Assembly (NCBI GenBank): GCA_963621575.1
Contig: CAVFEH010000004.1
Span: 1 to 64,000 of the forward strand
Reading direction: 5' to 3'
Length of the DNA: 64,000 nucleotides
Source of the DNA: UBA1724 sp963621575
GTDB taxonomy: Bacteria > Verrucomicrobiota > Lentisphaeria > Oligosphaerales > Oligosphaeraceae
Shown here: piece after piece, positions 41,406 through 50,849 of the stretch
How positions within the stretch are numbered: the first letter of the stretch is position 1
Layout of the letters: every line of letters begins with the position of its first letter
Notes under the pieces: model-generated
Database searches by the model: none
The model's input: only the letters and a program-made list of their open reading frames with translations
What the model was told of the DNA's origin: nothing
Made by a program: the position numbers and the translations under genes

Positions 41406-42434
41406 ATGACCGAACGCAATCTCCAACTAGGATTGGATTTTCTGTATGCCCGCCTGCACGGCTGGTGGTCCCGCGCCGCTGCGGGAACCGTGCTGGACGA
41501 GCTGCTGCGCAGTGCCACCGAAGAGAACTTTTTCCATCTCCTGCAGTCCCGTGGCGTATTGTCCGTGACGGGGCCCGAGCGGGTGGCCGAGCAGCTGCTG
41601 TTGCGTCAGCACGCCCGTCTGGAGAAGCTGGGGGCCATGGCGGGTGGCGCCTACGGCGAATATTGTGCGGTGTTGTGCCGCGCCCTGGAGCGGGAGAACT
41701 GCAAGACGGTCCTGAACTACCGTTTTTTCCCGGAGCGCGAGGCGCATCCGGGCGATGCCCTGATCCGCTTCCCGCGGGCGGCGGTCCGCGAGAACGACCT
41801 GCTGACCCTGCTGGACGCCACCACCGACGAACAATTCCTCCGGCTCTTCTTCCAGGCCACCGGAAGCCCGGAGCTCACCGAAATCGCAAGGCGGCTTTCC
41901 GAGGACCACGACCTCATGCGCGCCGAGTGCGCCGTGGACAACCTCTCCAATCAGGAGGAGCTCCACGCCATCGGACGCCTCCCCGGCGCCTGCCGCCGGG
42001 TGCTGACGCTCCTGAAGGGCCAGCAGATAGACAGCCAGAACATCACCACGGCCCTGCGCAACGCCAGCTTCTACCACCTGGATCCCCGGGGACTCTCGCA
42101 TGCCTGGAGCGACGGGGGCCTGGAGTTCCCGCGCCACGTTTTCGACCGCCTGGCGCAGGAGGGCGCCGGGCCCGGGGATGTCTTGCAGGCCGTCCCCGCG
42201 TACTACCGTGATCTCCTGGGGGGCGAGACGGACGTCACCCGCCAGGAACACCTTCTCCATTGCCACATCGCCCACCAGGCGCGGAAGTTCTTCTATGACG
42301 CCGCCGAGCCCTGGCACGCCCTGGCCGCCTATCCCGTCCTGCTGATCCAGGAGACCGTGAATCTCTCCCGGATCTACGAGGGCATCCGCTTCAACCTCCC
42401 CGCCTCCGACATCGCCGCCATGATGATCCGCTAG
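41406..42434 (+). CDS. ntpC: V-type ATPase subunit C/d
   Basis: This 342-residue protein matches the V-ATPase C (AC39/d) family, which links the central stalk to the membrane c ring. Family features are the repeated helical bundles (VLSVTGPERVAEQLL, YGEYCAVLCRALERENCKTV) and the C-terminal YPVLLIQETVNLSRIYEG. It lies 40 bp after the stalk gene and 58 bp before subunit I. Confidence 0.82.
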   Translation: MTERNLQLGLDFLYARLHGWWSRAAAGTVLDELLRSATEENFFHLLQSRGVLSVTGPERVAEQLLLRQHARLEKLGAMAGGAYGEYCAVLCRALERENCKTVLNYRFFPEREAHPGDALIRFPRAAVRENDLLTLLDATTDEQFLRLFFQATGSPELTEIARRLSEDHDLMRAECAVDNLSNQEELHAIGRLPGACRRVLTLLKGQQIDSQNITTALRNASFYHLDPRGLSHAWSDGGLEFPRHVFDRLAQEGAGPGDVLQAVPAYYRDLLGGETDVTRQEHLLHCHIAHQARKFFYDAAEPWHALAAYPVLLIQETVNLSRIYEGIRFNLPASDIAAMMIR

Positions 42435-42492
42435 CCGGACGCCCCCTTGACGCCACGCATCCCTTCCTCTTCCCCCTCCTCCGGAGCCGAGC

Positions 42493-44439
42493 ATGTTTCT
42501 GCCAAACCGAATGGTCAAAGTGAACCTCCTGGTCTTCAGCCGCCACCTGGGCGCGCTGACGGAATCGCTGGGACGTTCCGGGATGCTCCACCTGGTGAAC
42601 GCCACCGCCGCATCCCACAACCGCCTGCTGGAGAATGTGGACACGGAGACCGACATCCGGGAGATCGAACAGGAGCTGCGCCGTTGCGGAGTGCTTTTGG
42701 AGGCCCTGGGCATTGAGGGGGGCGCCGCCGCCCCCGCCGTGGCAACCCTCTCCCAGCAGGAGATCCAGGAGCTCTTCGACAAGGTTGATAAACGTTACCA
42801 GGAGGTGGAGGCTGACCTCGGAAAGCTCCTGGAGAGCCAGACCGGCCTCCAGCAGCAGAGCCACGCGCTGGCGGGATTCCCCTTCCCCTCCGTCCGTATG
42901 GATACCCTGCGGAATCTTTCCCAACTCTGCGTCCTGGCCGGCATCCTCAAGGAGGACGCCATGATCCGAGCCCGGCAGACCCTGGCGGACGACTGCCTGC
43001 TGGTGCCCGCGCCCGCCTCCAAGGGCGGCGAGCTCCTGGTGGTCACCAGCCGCAGGAAGCGCTTCGCGGTGGAGGACACCCTGGAGAAGCTGGGCTTCAA
43101 GAAGATCGCGCTGCCGGAGATCGCGGGCACTGTGAGCGAGGAGCGCGGAAAGATCGACGTGTGCCTGGAAGAGCTCCGCGTGAAGATCAACCAGGCGCGC
43201 CTGGCGGTGGTCTCCCTGGGCGAGGAATACGGCGGGCTGCTGCTGGCCATCCAGAAACAGCTGAAGGGCCTCCTGGCCATCCGCCAGGCGCAGGGGATGT
43301 TCGGCCACAGCCGCCAGCTCTACTGCGTCTCCGGCTGGCTGCCCGCCCAGGATCTCCCGAAGCTCCAGAAGCTGGTGGACGAGGCCACCGGTGGCACCGG
43401 CGTGGTGGAGTCCCGCGAAGTGGACGAAGTGGAGGCCCAGGAGGCGGAGAAAGTCCCCGTGCAGCTCTCCGGAAACGCCCTGACGCGCCCCTTCCAGGCG
43501 CTGGTCACCAACTTCGGCATGCCCAACTACCGGGAGCTGGATCCCTCCCTCTTCGTGGCCATCACCTTCATGGTCATGTTCGGATTCATGTTCGGCGACC
43601 TGGGGCAGGGCGGCGTCCTCTTCCTCATTGGACTGCTTCTGCGCCTGCGGAAGGCCTCCTCCCAGGGCGCGAAGGACGCGGGCACCTTCCTTCTGTGCTG
43701 CGGCGGCTCCGCCATGCTCTTCGGCATCCTCTACGGAAGCGTCTTCGGCAACGAGGAGTGGATTCCGCGGCTCTGGATCTCCCCCTCGCCGATGCACACC
43801 AAGGATCTTTCGCAGCTGTTGCTCACCGCCGTGGGCGTGGGCGTGGTCTTCCTCAGCGTATCCCTGATCTTCAACATCATCAACCATTTCCGCGCCAAGA
43901 AGTTCTTCGAGGGAACCTTCGACAAATACGGCGTGTTGGGGCTTCTCTTCTACTGGAGCTGCCTCATCACCGTGCTGGTCAGCCTGGTCACCCGGCGCTT
44001 CCACACCTGGAGCCTGGTCTTCATCGTGGCCCCGCTGGTCCTCCTGCTGCTCCGCATCCCCCTCGGGAATCTCCTGAAACACCACTCCCTTTCCGGCGAG
44101 GAGGGCGGACTCTTCTCCGGATTGCTGGAAGGCGTCATTGACACCATGGAGACCCTGACGGGATACCTTTCCGGAACCGTCTCCTTCATCCGCGTGGGCG
44201 CCTACGCCATCTCCCACGCCGCGCTTTGCCTGGCAGTCCACTCCATCATGTCCATGCTGGACGGCGCACCCGGCGCCACGGCGGCGAAGATCCTGGTCGC
44301 CGTCCTGGGCAACGTGCTCATCATCGGCTTCGAGGGCATGGTGGCCGCCATCCAGTGCGTCCGCCTGGAATACTACGAGATGTTCTCCCGCTTCTTCCAG
44401 GGCGGCGGCGTGGAATACCGGCCCTTCCACCTTAAGTAG
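42493..44439 (+). CDS. ntpI: V-type ATPase subunit I (a)
   Basis: Subunit I is the membrane stator through which ions pass to the c ring. The 648-residue protein has a cytosolic N-terminal half with coiled coils (about 50-330) and about seven membrane helices in the C-terminal half. FMFGFMFGDLGQG and GYLSGTVSFIRVGAYAISHA are conserved; the latter carries the essential Arg567. Length is normal for the bacterial family. Confidence 0.92.
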   Translation: MFLPNRMVKVNLLVFSRHLGALTESLGRSGMLHLVNATAASHNRLLENVDTETDIREIEQELRRCGVLLEALGIEGGAAAPAVATLSQQEIQELFDKVDKRYQEVEADLGKLLESQTGLQQQSHALAGFPFPSVRMDTLRNLSQLCVLAGILKEDAMIRARQTLADDCLLVPAPASKGGELLVVTSRRKRFAVEDTLEKLGFKKIALPEIAGTVSEERGKIDVCLEELRVKINQARLAVVSLGEEYGGLLLAIQKQLKGLLAIRQAQGMFGHSRQLYCVSGWLPAQDLPKLQKLVDEATGGTGVVESREVDEVEAQEAEKVPVQLSGNALTRPFQALVTNFGMPNYRELDPSLFVAITFMVMFGFMFGDLGQGGVLFLIGLLLRLRKASSQGAKDAGTFLLCCGGSAMLFGILYGSVFGNEEWIPRLWISPSPMHTKDLSQLLLTAVGVGVVFLSVSLIFNIINHFRAKKFFEGTFDKYGVLGLLFYWSCLITVLVSLVTRRFHTWSLVFIVAPLVLLLLRIPLGNLLKHHSLSGEEGGLFSGLLEGVIDTMETLTGYLSGTVSFIRVGAYAISHAALCLAVHSIMSMLDGAPGATAAKILVAVLGNVLIIGFEGMVAAIQCVRLEYYEMFSRFFQGGGVEYRPFHLK

Positions 44440-44578
44440 CGACACATCCTGCCCTTTCCTTTGGCGCCTGGCGTCCCGCGTGCGGGCACGGCAATCCCCC
44501 ATTCTCCCCCCCGGAATCCCTTTCTTTCCTCATCAACCAACCGTTCCCCCTGAATTGGAACCCCTGAATTCAACTGCC

Positions 44579-44944
44579 ATGAAAACCTCACTCTTCCGTC
44601 GCTCCTTCGCCGCCCTCGCGCTGCTCTTCGTCCTGGCCGCCGCCCCCGCCTTCCTGGCCCAGGAGGCCGCACAGCCCGCCAACACCGTGGATGTCCAGGC
44701 CGCCGTGGATGCCGTGGCCGCTTCCGTCCAGCGCCCCGCCGCATTCTACTACGCCATCGCCGCCTCCATCGGCCTGGGATGCCTCTCCGCAGGGTATGCC
44801 GTGGGCAAGATCGGCGCAGCCGTCATGGGCGCCGCCGCCGAGAAGCCCGAGATCATGGGCAAGGCCATCGCATTCGTGGGCCTGGGCGAGGGTATCGCCC
44901 TCTTCGGCTTCCTGGTGGCCCTCTTCCTCTATACCAAGCTGTAG
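44579..44944 (+). CDS. ntpK: V-type ATPase c-ring subunit K with N-terminal leader
   Basis: The 121-residue protein has a signal-like N-terminus (MKTSLFRRSFAALALLFVLA, ending AQEA near 27-30), then two membrane helices (about 55-85 and 95-120) like the F-type 8-kDa c subunit. The ion-carrying residue is Glu104 in the second helix (FVGLGEGIALFGFL). E. hirae-type K proteins have four helices, so this is a two-helix form. No Gln in helix 1 and no Ser/Thr after the Glu argue against a typical sodium site, so protons are more likely; this is inference. Confidence 0.88.
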   Translation: MKTSLFRRSFAALALLFVLAAAPAFLAQEAAQPANTVDVQAAVDAVAASVQRPAAFYYAIAASIGLGCLSAGYAVGKIGAAVMGAAAEKPEIMGKAIAFVGLGEGIALFGFLVALFLYTKL

Positions 44945-44980
44945 TCCCATTTTTTTCGGAGTCCCCCTCCCTCCTCTGCC

Positions 44981-45301
44981 ATGACGCCCTTCCGTTTCAT
45001 CGGCGACGCCGACACCGCCCTGGGCTTCCGCTTTGCGGGAGTGCCCGGGGACGCCGTGTCCGATCCCCAGGCGGCCCTGGAGGCCTTCCAGACCGCCCTG
45101 GCCGACCGGAATCTGGTGGTGCTGGTGATCACGGAGAAGGTCTCCGAGTGGCTGACGGACCAGGTGACCGCACACAAGCTCTCCGCCCAAAAGCCCTTCA
45201 TCGCCACCGTCGGCGATGTCTGGGGGACCCCCGGAAAGAGCAAGACCCTGGACCAGCTGATCTTCGAGGCCGTGGGCGTCAAGCTCGTTGACACCAGGTA
45301 G
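44981..45301 (+). CDS. ntpG: V-type ATPase subunit F
   Basis: The 106-residue protein starts FRFIGDADTALGFRFAGVPG, the family signature, and has VVLVITEKVSEWL. Subunit F is part of the central rotor and can regulate ATP hydrolysis. It lies between K and E with 36- and 43-bp gaps. Confidence 0.9.
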   Translation: MTPFRFIGDADTALGFRFAGVPGDAVSDPQAALEAFQTALADRNLVVLVITEKVSEWLTDQVTAHKLSAQKPFIATVGDVWGTPGKSKTLDQLIFEAVGVKLVDTR

Positions 45302-45344
45302 CAGCCCCCCCATACCTTTCCTTTCCAATTTCCGCAATACATCC

Positions 45345-45965
45345 ATGGACGAAGCCCGGACCAACACCCAGGAGGAGAGGCTCCAGAAGGAGATTCTCGC
45401 CGACGCACGCACCCGCGCAGAGCGCATAGTGGCCAGGGCCACGACCGCCGCCAAGAGCGCCCGGGAGCGGGCCGAGAAGGAATCCCGGGAGCTCCGGGAG
45501 AAGAGCTTGTCCGAGACCAGGGCGGCGGCGGAGCAGAAGGCGCGGAATCTGCTGCAGGGCATCTGGATGGAAGAGCGCCGCCATTGGCTTGTGAAGCGCG
45601 AGGAGTGCCTCCAGGAATTCCTGGCGGACCTGCTGAAGGAGGCGGAGGGCACCCCCGCCGGGGGCAAGGACCGCCTGGCGTCCCTGGGCGTCCTCTTCCG
45701 GGAGGCGTTGGCGGCCATGGGGGAGGACCGCGTCATGACGGCGTGGGTCGCCCCCGCGGATCTCTCCGTCGTGACGCCCGCGTGGGTGGCGGAGCAGGCC
45801 GGCCACCCCCTGCCGAAGGTGGCGGTGAAGGCCGACGCCACCATCGGCGGCGGCGTGCGGCTGTGCGCGGATGACGGCAGCCGCCTCTACGACAACACCT
45901 ACGCCGCCCGGCTGGGACGCCTCCAGGAGGAGTTCCGGCAGGAGCTTTCCGGCTGCGACAAATAG
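45345..45965 (+). CDS. ntpE: V-type ATPase subunit E
   Basis: From ATG 45345 the protein has 206 residues, with a long N-terminal helix (about 5-80, rich in Ala, Arg, Glu: ILADARTRAERIVARATTAA) and a C-terminal globular domain ending VKADATIGGGVRL...DNTYAARL, the E-subunit signature. It is the peripheral-stalk partner of the first operon gene. The frame is open to 45288, but that start would overlap subunit F. Confidence 0.85.
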   Translation: MDEARTNTQEERLQKEILADARTRAERIVARATTAAKSARERAEKESRELREKSLSETRAAAEQKARNLLQGIWMEERRHWLVKREECLQEFLADLLKEAEGTPAGGKDRLASLGVLFREALAAMGEDRVMTAWVAPADLSVVTPAWVAEQAGHPLPKVAVKADATIGGGVRLCADDGSRLYDNTYAARLGRLQEEFRQELSGCDK

Positions 45966-45989
45966 CGAGGGGAGGGAGGCATTTTCCTT

Positions 45990-47765
45990 ATGGACACTGG
46001 CATCATTACGCGAATCAACGGCCCCATCGTGGAGGCCCGCCAGATGGACCACACCGGCATGCTGGAGGTGGTCGAGGTGGGCGAGGCGCGCCTCATCGGC
46101 GAGGTCATCCGCATCCGCGGCGCCCTGGCCACCATCCAGGTCTACGAAAACACCAGCGGCCTGCGCCCCGGAGAGCCCGTGTATTGCTCCGGACGCTCCC
46201 TCTCCGTCTGCCTGGGACCCGGCTTGCTGGGAAATATCTACGATGGCATCCAGCGCCCCCTGAAGGAGATCGCCAGGCAGAGCGGCGCCTTCCTGCCCCG
46301 CGGCGTGAAGGTCTCTCCCGTGGACTTGGAGAAGAAGTGGCATTTCACGCCGGTGGTGAAGGAGGGCGATCTCCTGGAGCCAGGCTGCGTGGTGGGCGAG
46401 GTCCAGGAGACCGAGAGTGTGCTGCACCGGGTCATGGTGCCTCCCCGCCAGCGGGGCGTGGTCTCCGGCCTGGCGCCCGCAGGCGAGTGCGACGGCCACG
46501 ATGTCCTGTGTCGTCTGAAGGATCCCGCCACAGGCCGGGAATCCAAGGTGACTCTCTTCCAGTATTGGCCCGTGCGGCGCCCCCGGCCCTCCCGGCGGCG
46601 GCTGCCCCTGGCGGGCCCCCTGGTCACCGGCCTCCGCGTGGTGGACACCTTCTTCCCCCTGGCAAAGGGCGGCGCGGCCGCCATCCCCGGGGGCTTCGGC
46701 ACCGGCAAGACCATGACCCAGCAGGCGCTGGCGAAGTGGTGCGACGCGAAGATCATCGTCTACATCGGCTGCGGCGAGCGCGGCAACGAGATGACCGAGG
46801 TCCTGCGGGAGTTCCCCGAGCTGGTGGATCCCCGCACCGGACGCTCCCTGATGGAGCGGACCATCCTGATCGCGAACACCTCCAATATGCCTGTGGCGGC
46901 CCGCGAGGTCTCCATCTACACCGGCATCACGCTTGCCGAATACTATCGCGACATGGGCTACGACGTGGCCCTCATGGCGGACTCCACCAGCCGGTGGGCC
47001 GAGGCCCTCCGGGAACTCTCCGGACGCCTGGAGGAGATGCCCGCCGACGAGGGATATCCCGCCTACCTGCCCAACCGCCTGGCGTCCTTCTACGAGCGCG
47101 CGGGACGCGTGGAGACGCTCTCCGGCGGAGAGGGCACGGTCTCCGTCATCGGCGCAGTCTCCCCCGCCGGCGGCGACTTCTCCGAGCCCGTCACCCAGCA
47201 CACCACCCGGTTCATCCGCTGCTTCTGGGCGCTGGACCGGGATCTGGCCAACGCCCGGCACTATCCCGCAATCTCCTGGCGCACCTCCTACAGTGAATAC
47301 CTCCCCGAGACCACCGCCTGGTGGAAGAAGAGCTCCATGACCTGGGGCGGCCAGCGGGAGACCCTCATGAATGTCCTCCAGGAGGAGACCAGCCTCCAGC
47401 GCATCGCAAAGCTGGTGGGGCCCGACGCCCTCCCGGAAGGGCAGCGGTTCACCCTCTTCGCCGCCGAAATCATCAAGAACGCCTTCCTGCAGCAGAACTC
47501 CTTCGACGCCGTCGACATGTACTGCGCCCCCGCAAAGCAGCTCTGGATGCTCTCGCTCCTGGCCACCTTCATTGTCCGCGCGCGGAAGCTCATCCAGGAC
47601 GGCGCGACCCTGGCCGAGATTCGCGCGATGTCCTCCCTGGACCGCGTGAACCGCATGAAGTCCGAGATCCCCAACGACGACCAGAAGGCCATGGGCGCCC
47701 TGGAACAGCAGGTCCTGGGGGAACTGGACGCCATCGGCGCAAAACACGCCACTCTCGGAAAATAG
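45990..47765 (+). CDS. ntpA: V-type ATPase catalytic subunit A
   Basis: The 591-residue protein has the nucleotide-binding loop GGFGTGKT (234-241; the usual form is GAFGSGKT), the catalytic Glu in CGERGNEM (263), and the non-homologous region of about 90 residues after residue 110 that marks A subunits. DSTSRWAEALRE and VTQHTTRF are also present. It hydrolyses or makes ATP at the catalytic sites. It lies 24 bp after E and 12 bp before B. Confidence 0.97.
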   Translation: MDTGIITRINGPIVEARQMDHTGMLEVVEVGEARLIGEVIRIRGALATIQVYENTSGLRPGEPVYCSGRSLSVCLGPGLLGNIYDGIQRPLKEIARQSGAFLPRGVKVSPVDLEKKWHFTPVVKEGDLLEPGCVVGEVQETESVLHRVMVPPRQRGVVSGLAPAGECDGHDVLCRLKDPATGRESKVTLFQYWPVRRPRPSRRRLPLAGPLVTGLRVVDTFFPLAKGGAAAIPGGFGTGKTMTQQALAKWCDAKIIVYIGCGERGNEMTEVLREFPELVDPRTGRSLMERTILIANTSNMPVAAREVSIYTGITLAEYYRDMGYDVALMADSTSRWAEALRELSGRLEEMPADEGYPAYLPNRLASFYERAGRVETLSGGEGTVSVIGAVSPAGGDFSEPVTQHTTRFIRCFWALDRDLANARHYPAISWRTSYSEYLPETTAWWKKSSMTWGGQRETLMNVLQEETSLQRIAKLVGPDALPEGQRFTLFAAEIIKNAFLQQNSFDAVDMYCAPAKQLWMLSLLATFIVRARKLIQDGATLAEIRAMSSLDRVNRMKSEIPNDDQKAMGALEQQVLGELDAIGAKHATLGK

Positions 47766-47777
47766 CATTCGCCAGAC

Positions 47778-49172
47778 ATGACCATGAAAGCCATCAACCA
47801 CGACGGCCTCCAATACACCGGAGTGCGAAATATCGACGGGCCCCTCGTCTTCCTGGACAACGTGGAGGGCGTGGCCTACGACGAGCTGGTGGAGGTCCTG
47901 ACCCCCGGGGGGGACTCCCGTCTGGGGCAGGTCCTGGACGTGACCGCGTCCTCCGCGCTGGTCCAGATCTTCGGCGGCACCGACGCGCTCTCCCGCTCCG
48001 CCACACGCTCCCGGTTCCTGGGGCATTCCCTCCGGATTCCCGTGGCGAAGGAGATGCTCGGACGCGTCTTTGACGGCCTGGGACGCCCCAAGGACGGCCT
48101 CCCCGTGCCGCTCACCCGCGAATACCGCGACGTGAACGGCGAGCCCGTGAACCCCTACTCCCGCGAATACCCCCGCGATTTCATCCAGACCGGCATCAGC
48201 TCCATCGACCTGATGAACACCCTGGTGCGCGGGCAGAAGCTTCCCATCTTCTCCGGAAACGGCCTCCCCCACAACCGCATCGCCGCACAGATCGCGCGGC
48301 AGGCGAAGCTCCTCAGCGAGGATGTCCAGTTCGCCATCGTCTTCGCCGCCATGGGCGTGAAATACGACGTGGCGCGCTTCTTCGTGGACTCCTTCGAGCA
48401 GTCCGGCGTGCTGCGCAATGTGGCGATGTTCCTCTCCCTGGCGGACGATCCCTCCGTGGAGCGCATGGTCACCCCCCGCAGCGCCCTCACGCTGGCGGAA
48501 TATCTGGCCTATGAACAGGGAATGCACGTGCTGGTCATCATCACCGACATGACCAACTACTGCGAGGCCCTCCGCGAAATCGCCACCGCGCGCGGCGAGA
48601 TCCCCAGCCGGAAGGGCTACCCCGGATACCTCTACTCCGATCTGGCGTCCATGTATGAGCGCGCCGGACGGCTCACCGCCGGCGGCGGCTCCATCACCCA
48701 GATGCCCATCCTCACCATGCCCTCCGATGACATCTCGCACCCCGTGCCCGACCTCACCGGATACATCACCGAGGGGCAGATCGTGCTGGACCGCGAAATG
48801 CACCAGCGCGGCATCTACCCGCCCGTCGCCGGACTGCCCTCGCTCTCCCGGCTCATGAAGGACGGCATCGGCACGGGGCGCACGCGCGACGACCACCCCC
48901 ATCTGGCTTCGCAGCTCTTCGCCGCATACTCCAAGGTCAAGGACATCCGAAGCCTGGCCGCCGTCATCGGCACCGAGGAGCTCTCCCCCGTGGACCAGCT
49001 CTACATGCAGTTCGGAGACCTCTTCGAGAAGAACGTGGTCTGCCAGGGCGAATTCGAAAACCGCTCCATCGAGGAGTCCCTCTCTCGCGGATGGGATTCC
49101 CTGAAGGTGCTGCCCCGCGACGAATTGCTCCGCGTCACCCAGGAGGAGCTGGACAAATACTACGAGGGCTGA
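47778..49172 (+). CDS. ntpB: V-type ATPase regulatory subunit B
   Basis: The 464-residue protein has the B-subunit signature QTGISSIDLMNTLVRGQKLP, the PIFSGNGLPHNRIAAQIARQ segment in place of a P loop, and ITDMTNYCEALREI. It alternates with subunit A in the headpiece. ATG 47778 precedes another Met two codons later; either could be used. It is 12 bp after subunit A. Confidence 0.96.
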   Translation: MTMKAINHDGLQYTGVRNIDGPLVFLDNVEGVAYDELVEVLTPGGDSRLGQVLDVTASSALVQIFGGTDALSRSATRSRFLGHSLRIPVAKEMLGRVFDGLGRPKDGLPVPLTREYRDVNGEPVNPYSREYPRDFIQTGISSIDLMNTLVRGQKLPIFSGNGLPHNRIAAQIARQAKLLSEDVQFAIVFAAMGVKYDVARFFVDSFEQSGVLRNVAMFLSLADDPSVERMVTPRSALTLAEYLAYEQGMHVLVIITDMTNYCEALREIATARGEIPSRKGYPGYLYSDLASMYERAGRLTAGGGSITQMPILTMPSDDISHPVPDLTGYITEGQIVLDREMHQRGIYPPVAGLPSLSRLMKDGIGTGRTRDDHPHLASQLFAAYSKVKDIRSLAAVIGTEELSPVDQLYMQFGDLFEKNVVCQGEFENRSIEESLSRGWDSLKVLPRDELLRVTQEELDKYYEG

Positions 49173-49198
49173 CGCCTCCGCGTCGGAAGAGGGCCACC

Positions 49199-49915
49199 AT
49201 GGGAAGACTGAACGTAGCGCCAACCAAAAGCGTCCAGCTGAATCTCCGGCGGGATCTGGACATGGCCACGGAGGGATACAACCTCCTGGAACAGAAGCGC
49301 GAGATCCTCGTCATGGAGATGATGCGGCTCCTGGATCGGGTCCAGGGTGTCCAGCGGGAGCTCCGGCAACGCCAGGAGACCGCGTACCGCACGCTGCGGC
49401 GCGCCATTGCCCAGAATGGCCTCATGCATCTGCGGAACGTGGCCAGCGGAATCCACTACGAACACAAGGTGGCCATGGAGAGCCAGCTTCTGGCCGGCTT
49501 CCGGATCCCGAAGCTCCATGCGGAACACACGGCATTCCACTCGCAATTCGGATTCGCCGGAACGGGGGCGCTGGTGGACGCCACCATGCAACAGTTCCTG
49601 GAGCTCCTGGAGGCCATCGCCGCCCTGGCGGAGCTGGAGACCACCGTCATGCTCCTGGCACGGGAACTCAAGAAGACCCAGCGGCGCGTCAACGCCCTGG
49701 AACACATCTTCATCCCCGACTACAAGGCCACGCTCCACTACATCGGGGAAAGCCTGGAATCCAAGGAGCTGGACTCCTTCTTCACCAGCAAACTCATAAA
49801 AAAACGGCTGGAGGCCGCGCAAAGCCAGACGGCCGCTGAAGAGGACGCGCAAGACAGCGTCCGGAATCCCGGAGAGACGACCCGGGACGATGCAGGAAAA
49901 GACGAAGATCCATAG
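49199..49915 (+). CDS. ntpD: V-type ATPase subunit D
   Basis: The 238-residue protein has the family start NVAPTKSVQLNLRRDLDMA and the C-terminal helix RRVNALEHIFIPDYKATLHY. Subunit D is the central rotor shaft, largely a long antiparallel coiled coil. The last ~30 residues are a charged tail. It is the last ATPase gene. Confidence 0.93.
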   Translation: MGRLNVAPTKSVQLNLRRDLDMATEGYNLLEQKREILVMEMMRLLDRVQGVQRELRQRQETAYRTLRRAIAQNGLMHLRNVASGIHYEHKVAMESQLLAGFRIPKLHAEHTAFHSQFGFAGTGALVDATMQQFLELLEAIAALAELETTVMLLARELKKTQRRVNALEHIFIPDYKATLHYIGESLESKELDSFFTSKLIKKRLEAAQSQTAAEEDAQDSVRNPGETTRDDAGKDEDP

Positions 49916-49961
49916 AGAACAGGACGATACAGACACATTGAAGACACAGGGAGGATCGGAC

Positions 49962-50423
49962 ATGGACAGCGAAAAGACGGCGTTCCTGAAGGAAGTTCTG
50001 CTGGTGGTGGACGGTTCCGCCGAATCCGAGGCCGCCGTGGCCTTCGCCCTCCGGCTGGCCCTGGGGCTGGGCAGCCGGATCCTCGCGGTCTATGTGGTCG
50101 ATACTTCCGCCATGGACTACCTCCAGCAGATGAAGGTCTTCATCTCCGAGGAACGGGATGAACTGGAGGCCTCCATCGGCGCGAAAGGAAAAGCATATCT
50201 CGCACGCGCCCAAAATCTCGCAAAGGCCGTCAATGTCACCCTCGAAACCCAGCTCCTCCGCGGACGGCTCCACCGCGAAGTCCTCAACCTCGCACGGCAG
50301 CGCAACGTCAACGCCATCATCATCGGCGGACGGAAAGGACTCTACCGCGACAAGGACCTCTCCACCGTCGAACGCGAAATCCTCCTCGACCAGGCCACGA
50401 TACCCGTCCTGGTGATCAAGTAG
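49962..50423 (+). CDS. Universal stress protein family (UspA)
   Basis: From ATG 49962 (preceded by GGAGG) the protein has 153 residues; an upstream ATG at 49890 would overlap subunit D. It has the Usp layout: EVLLVVDGSAESEAAVAFAL at the N-terminus, YVVDTS near 40, and VNAIIIGGRKGLYR..ILLDQATIPVLVIK at the end. The last part lacks the clear G-x2-G-x9-G-S/T ATP motif, so ATP binding is uncertain. Its place at the end of the V-ATPase operon suggests co-expression with energy metabolism. Confidence 0.82.
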   Translation: MDSEKTAFLKEVLLVVDGSAESEAAVAFALRLALGLGSRILAVYVVDTSAMDYLQQMKVFISEERDELEASIGAKGKAYLARAQNLAKAVNVTLETQLLRGRLHREVLNLARQRNVNAIIIGGRKGLYRDKDLSTVEREILLDQATIPVLVIK

Positions 50424-50464
50424 GAGCCGCCCTGCAAATCTGAATTCCGCATGCGTTTGTAGCG

Positions 50465-50620
50465 CTATTGGTCTGGGTGAAGGGCTTTTTGATATTCAGC
50501 CCTTCGATGGGTTCGGACGAGTTTTGGCAACTCCTTGCTGGTGTTGTATATCCTGTATGTCATGCAGGCGAGGGGCAGTGCGATAAACTGGACAAACAGC
50601 CTGCCGTCCACACTTTTCCC
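50465..50620 (-). pseudogene. Remnant of an IS4/IS1634-like transposase
   Basis: On the minus strand the C-terminal end DGRLFVQFIALPLACMTYRI, followed by YNTSKELPKLVRTHR, resembles the end of IS1634/IS4-family transposases. The rest of the gene is absent. Composition is less GC-rich than the surroundings. No terminal inverted repeats were recognised. The remaining gap (50424-50849) holds nothing else that I can support except a weak promoter-like TAGATTATG near 50782. Confidence 0.5.
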
Positions 50621-50849
50621 CTTTGAGCCTGGATTCCCCAGCACACATAGCGAAACAGCCCATCTTTGCTGCAGGTTAAAGGGGGGCAATACAGCCGCCC
50701 CCGCCGCCATCCCTGCCTGGCTCTGCTTATGCGGCGGCCTTTCCGGCCATGCGCCTTGCATGCGGGCGCGTGTGGCACGCTAGATTATGGAGTTTTCCCC
50801 GCCGAAGCTGGCGGATGAGGGAGTTTTTACGTAGCATTTATGGGTTTTT

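Noticed and set aside
41427..44502. Long minus-strand frames under V-ATPase subunits C and I
   Set aside because: They are antisense shadows; the plus-strand frames carry family signatures.
45279..49223. Open frame of 1,314 codons on the minus strand under the V-ATPase genes
   Set aside because: It lies antisense to four well-supported ATPase subunits; GC-rich codon use keeps the opposite strand free of stops. Its translation is low-complexity and matches no family.
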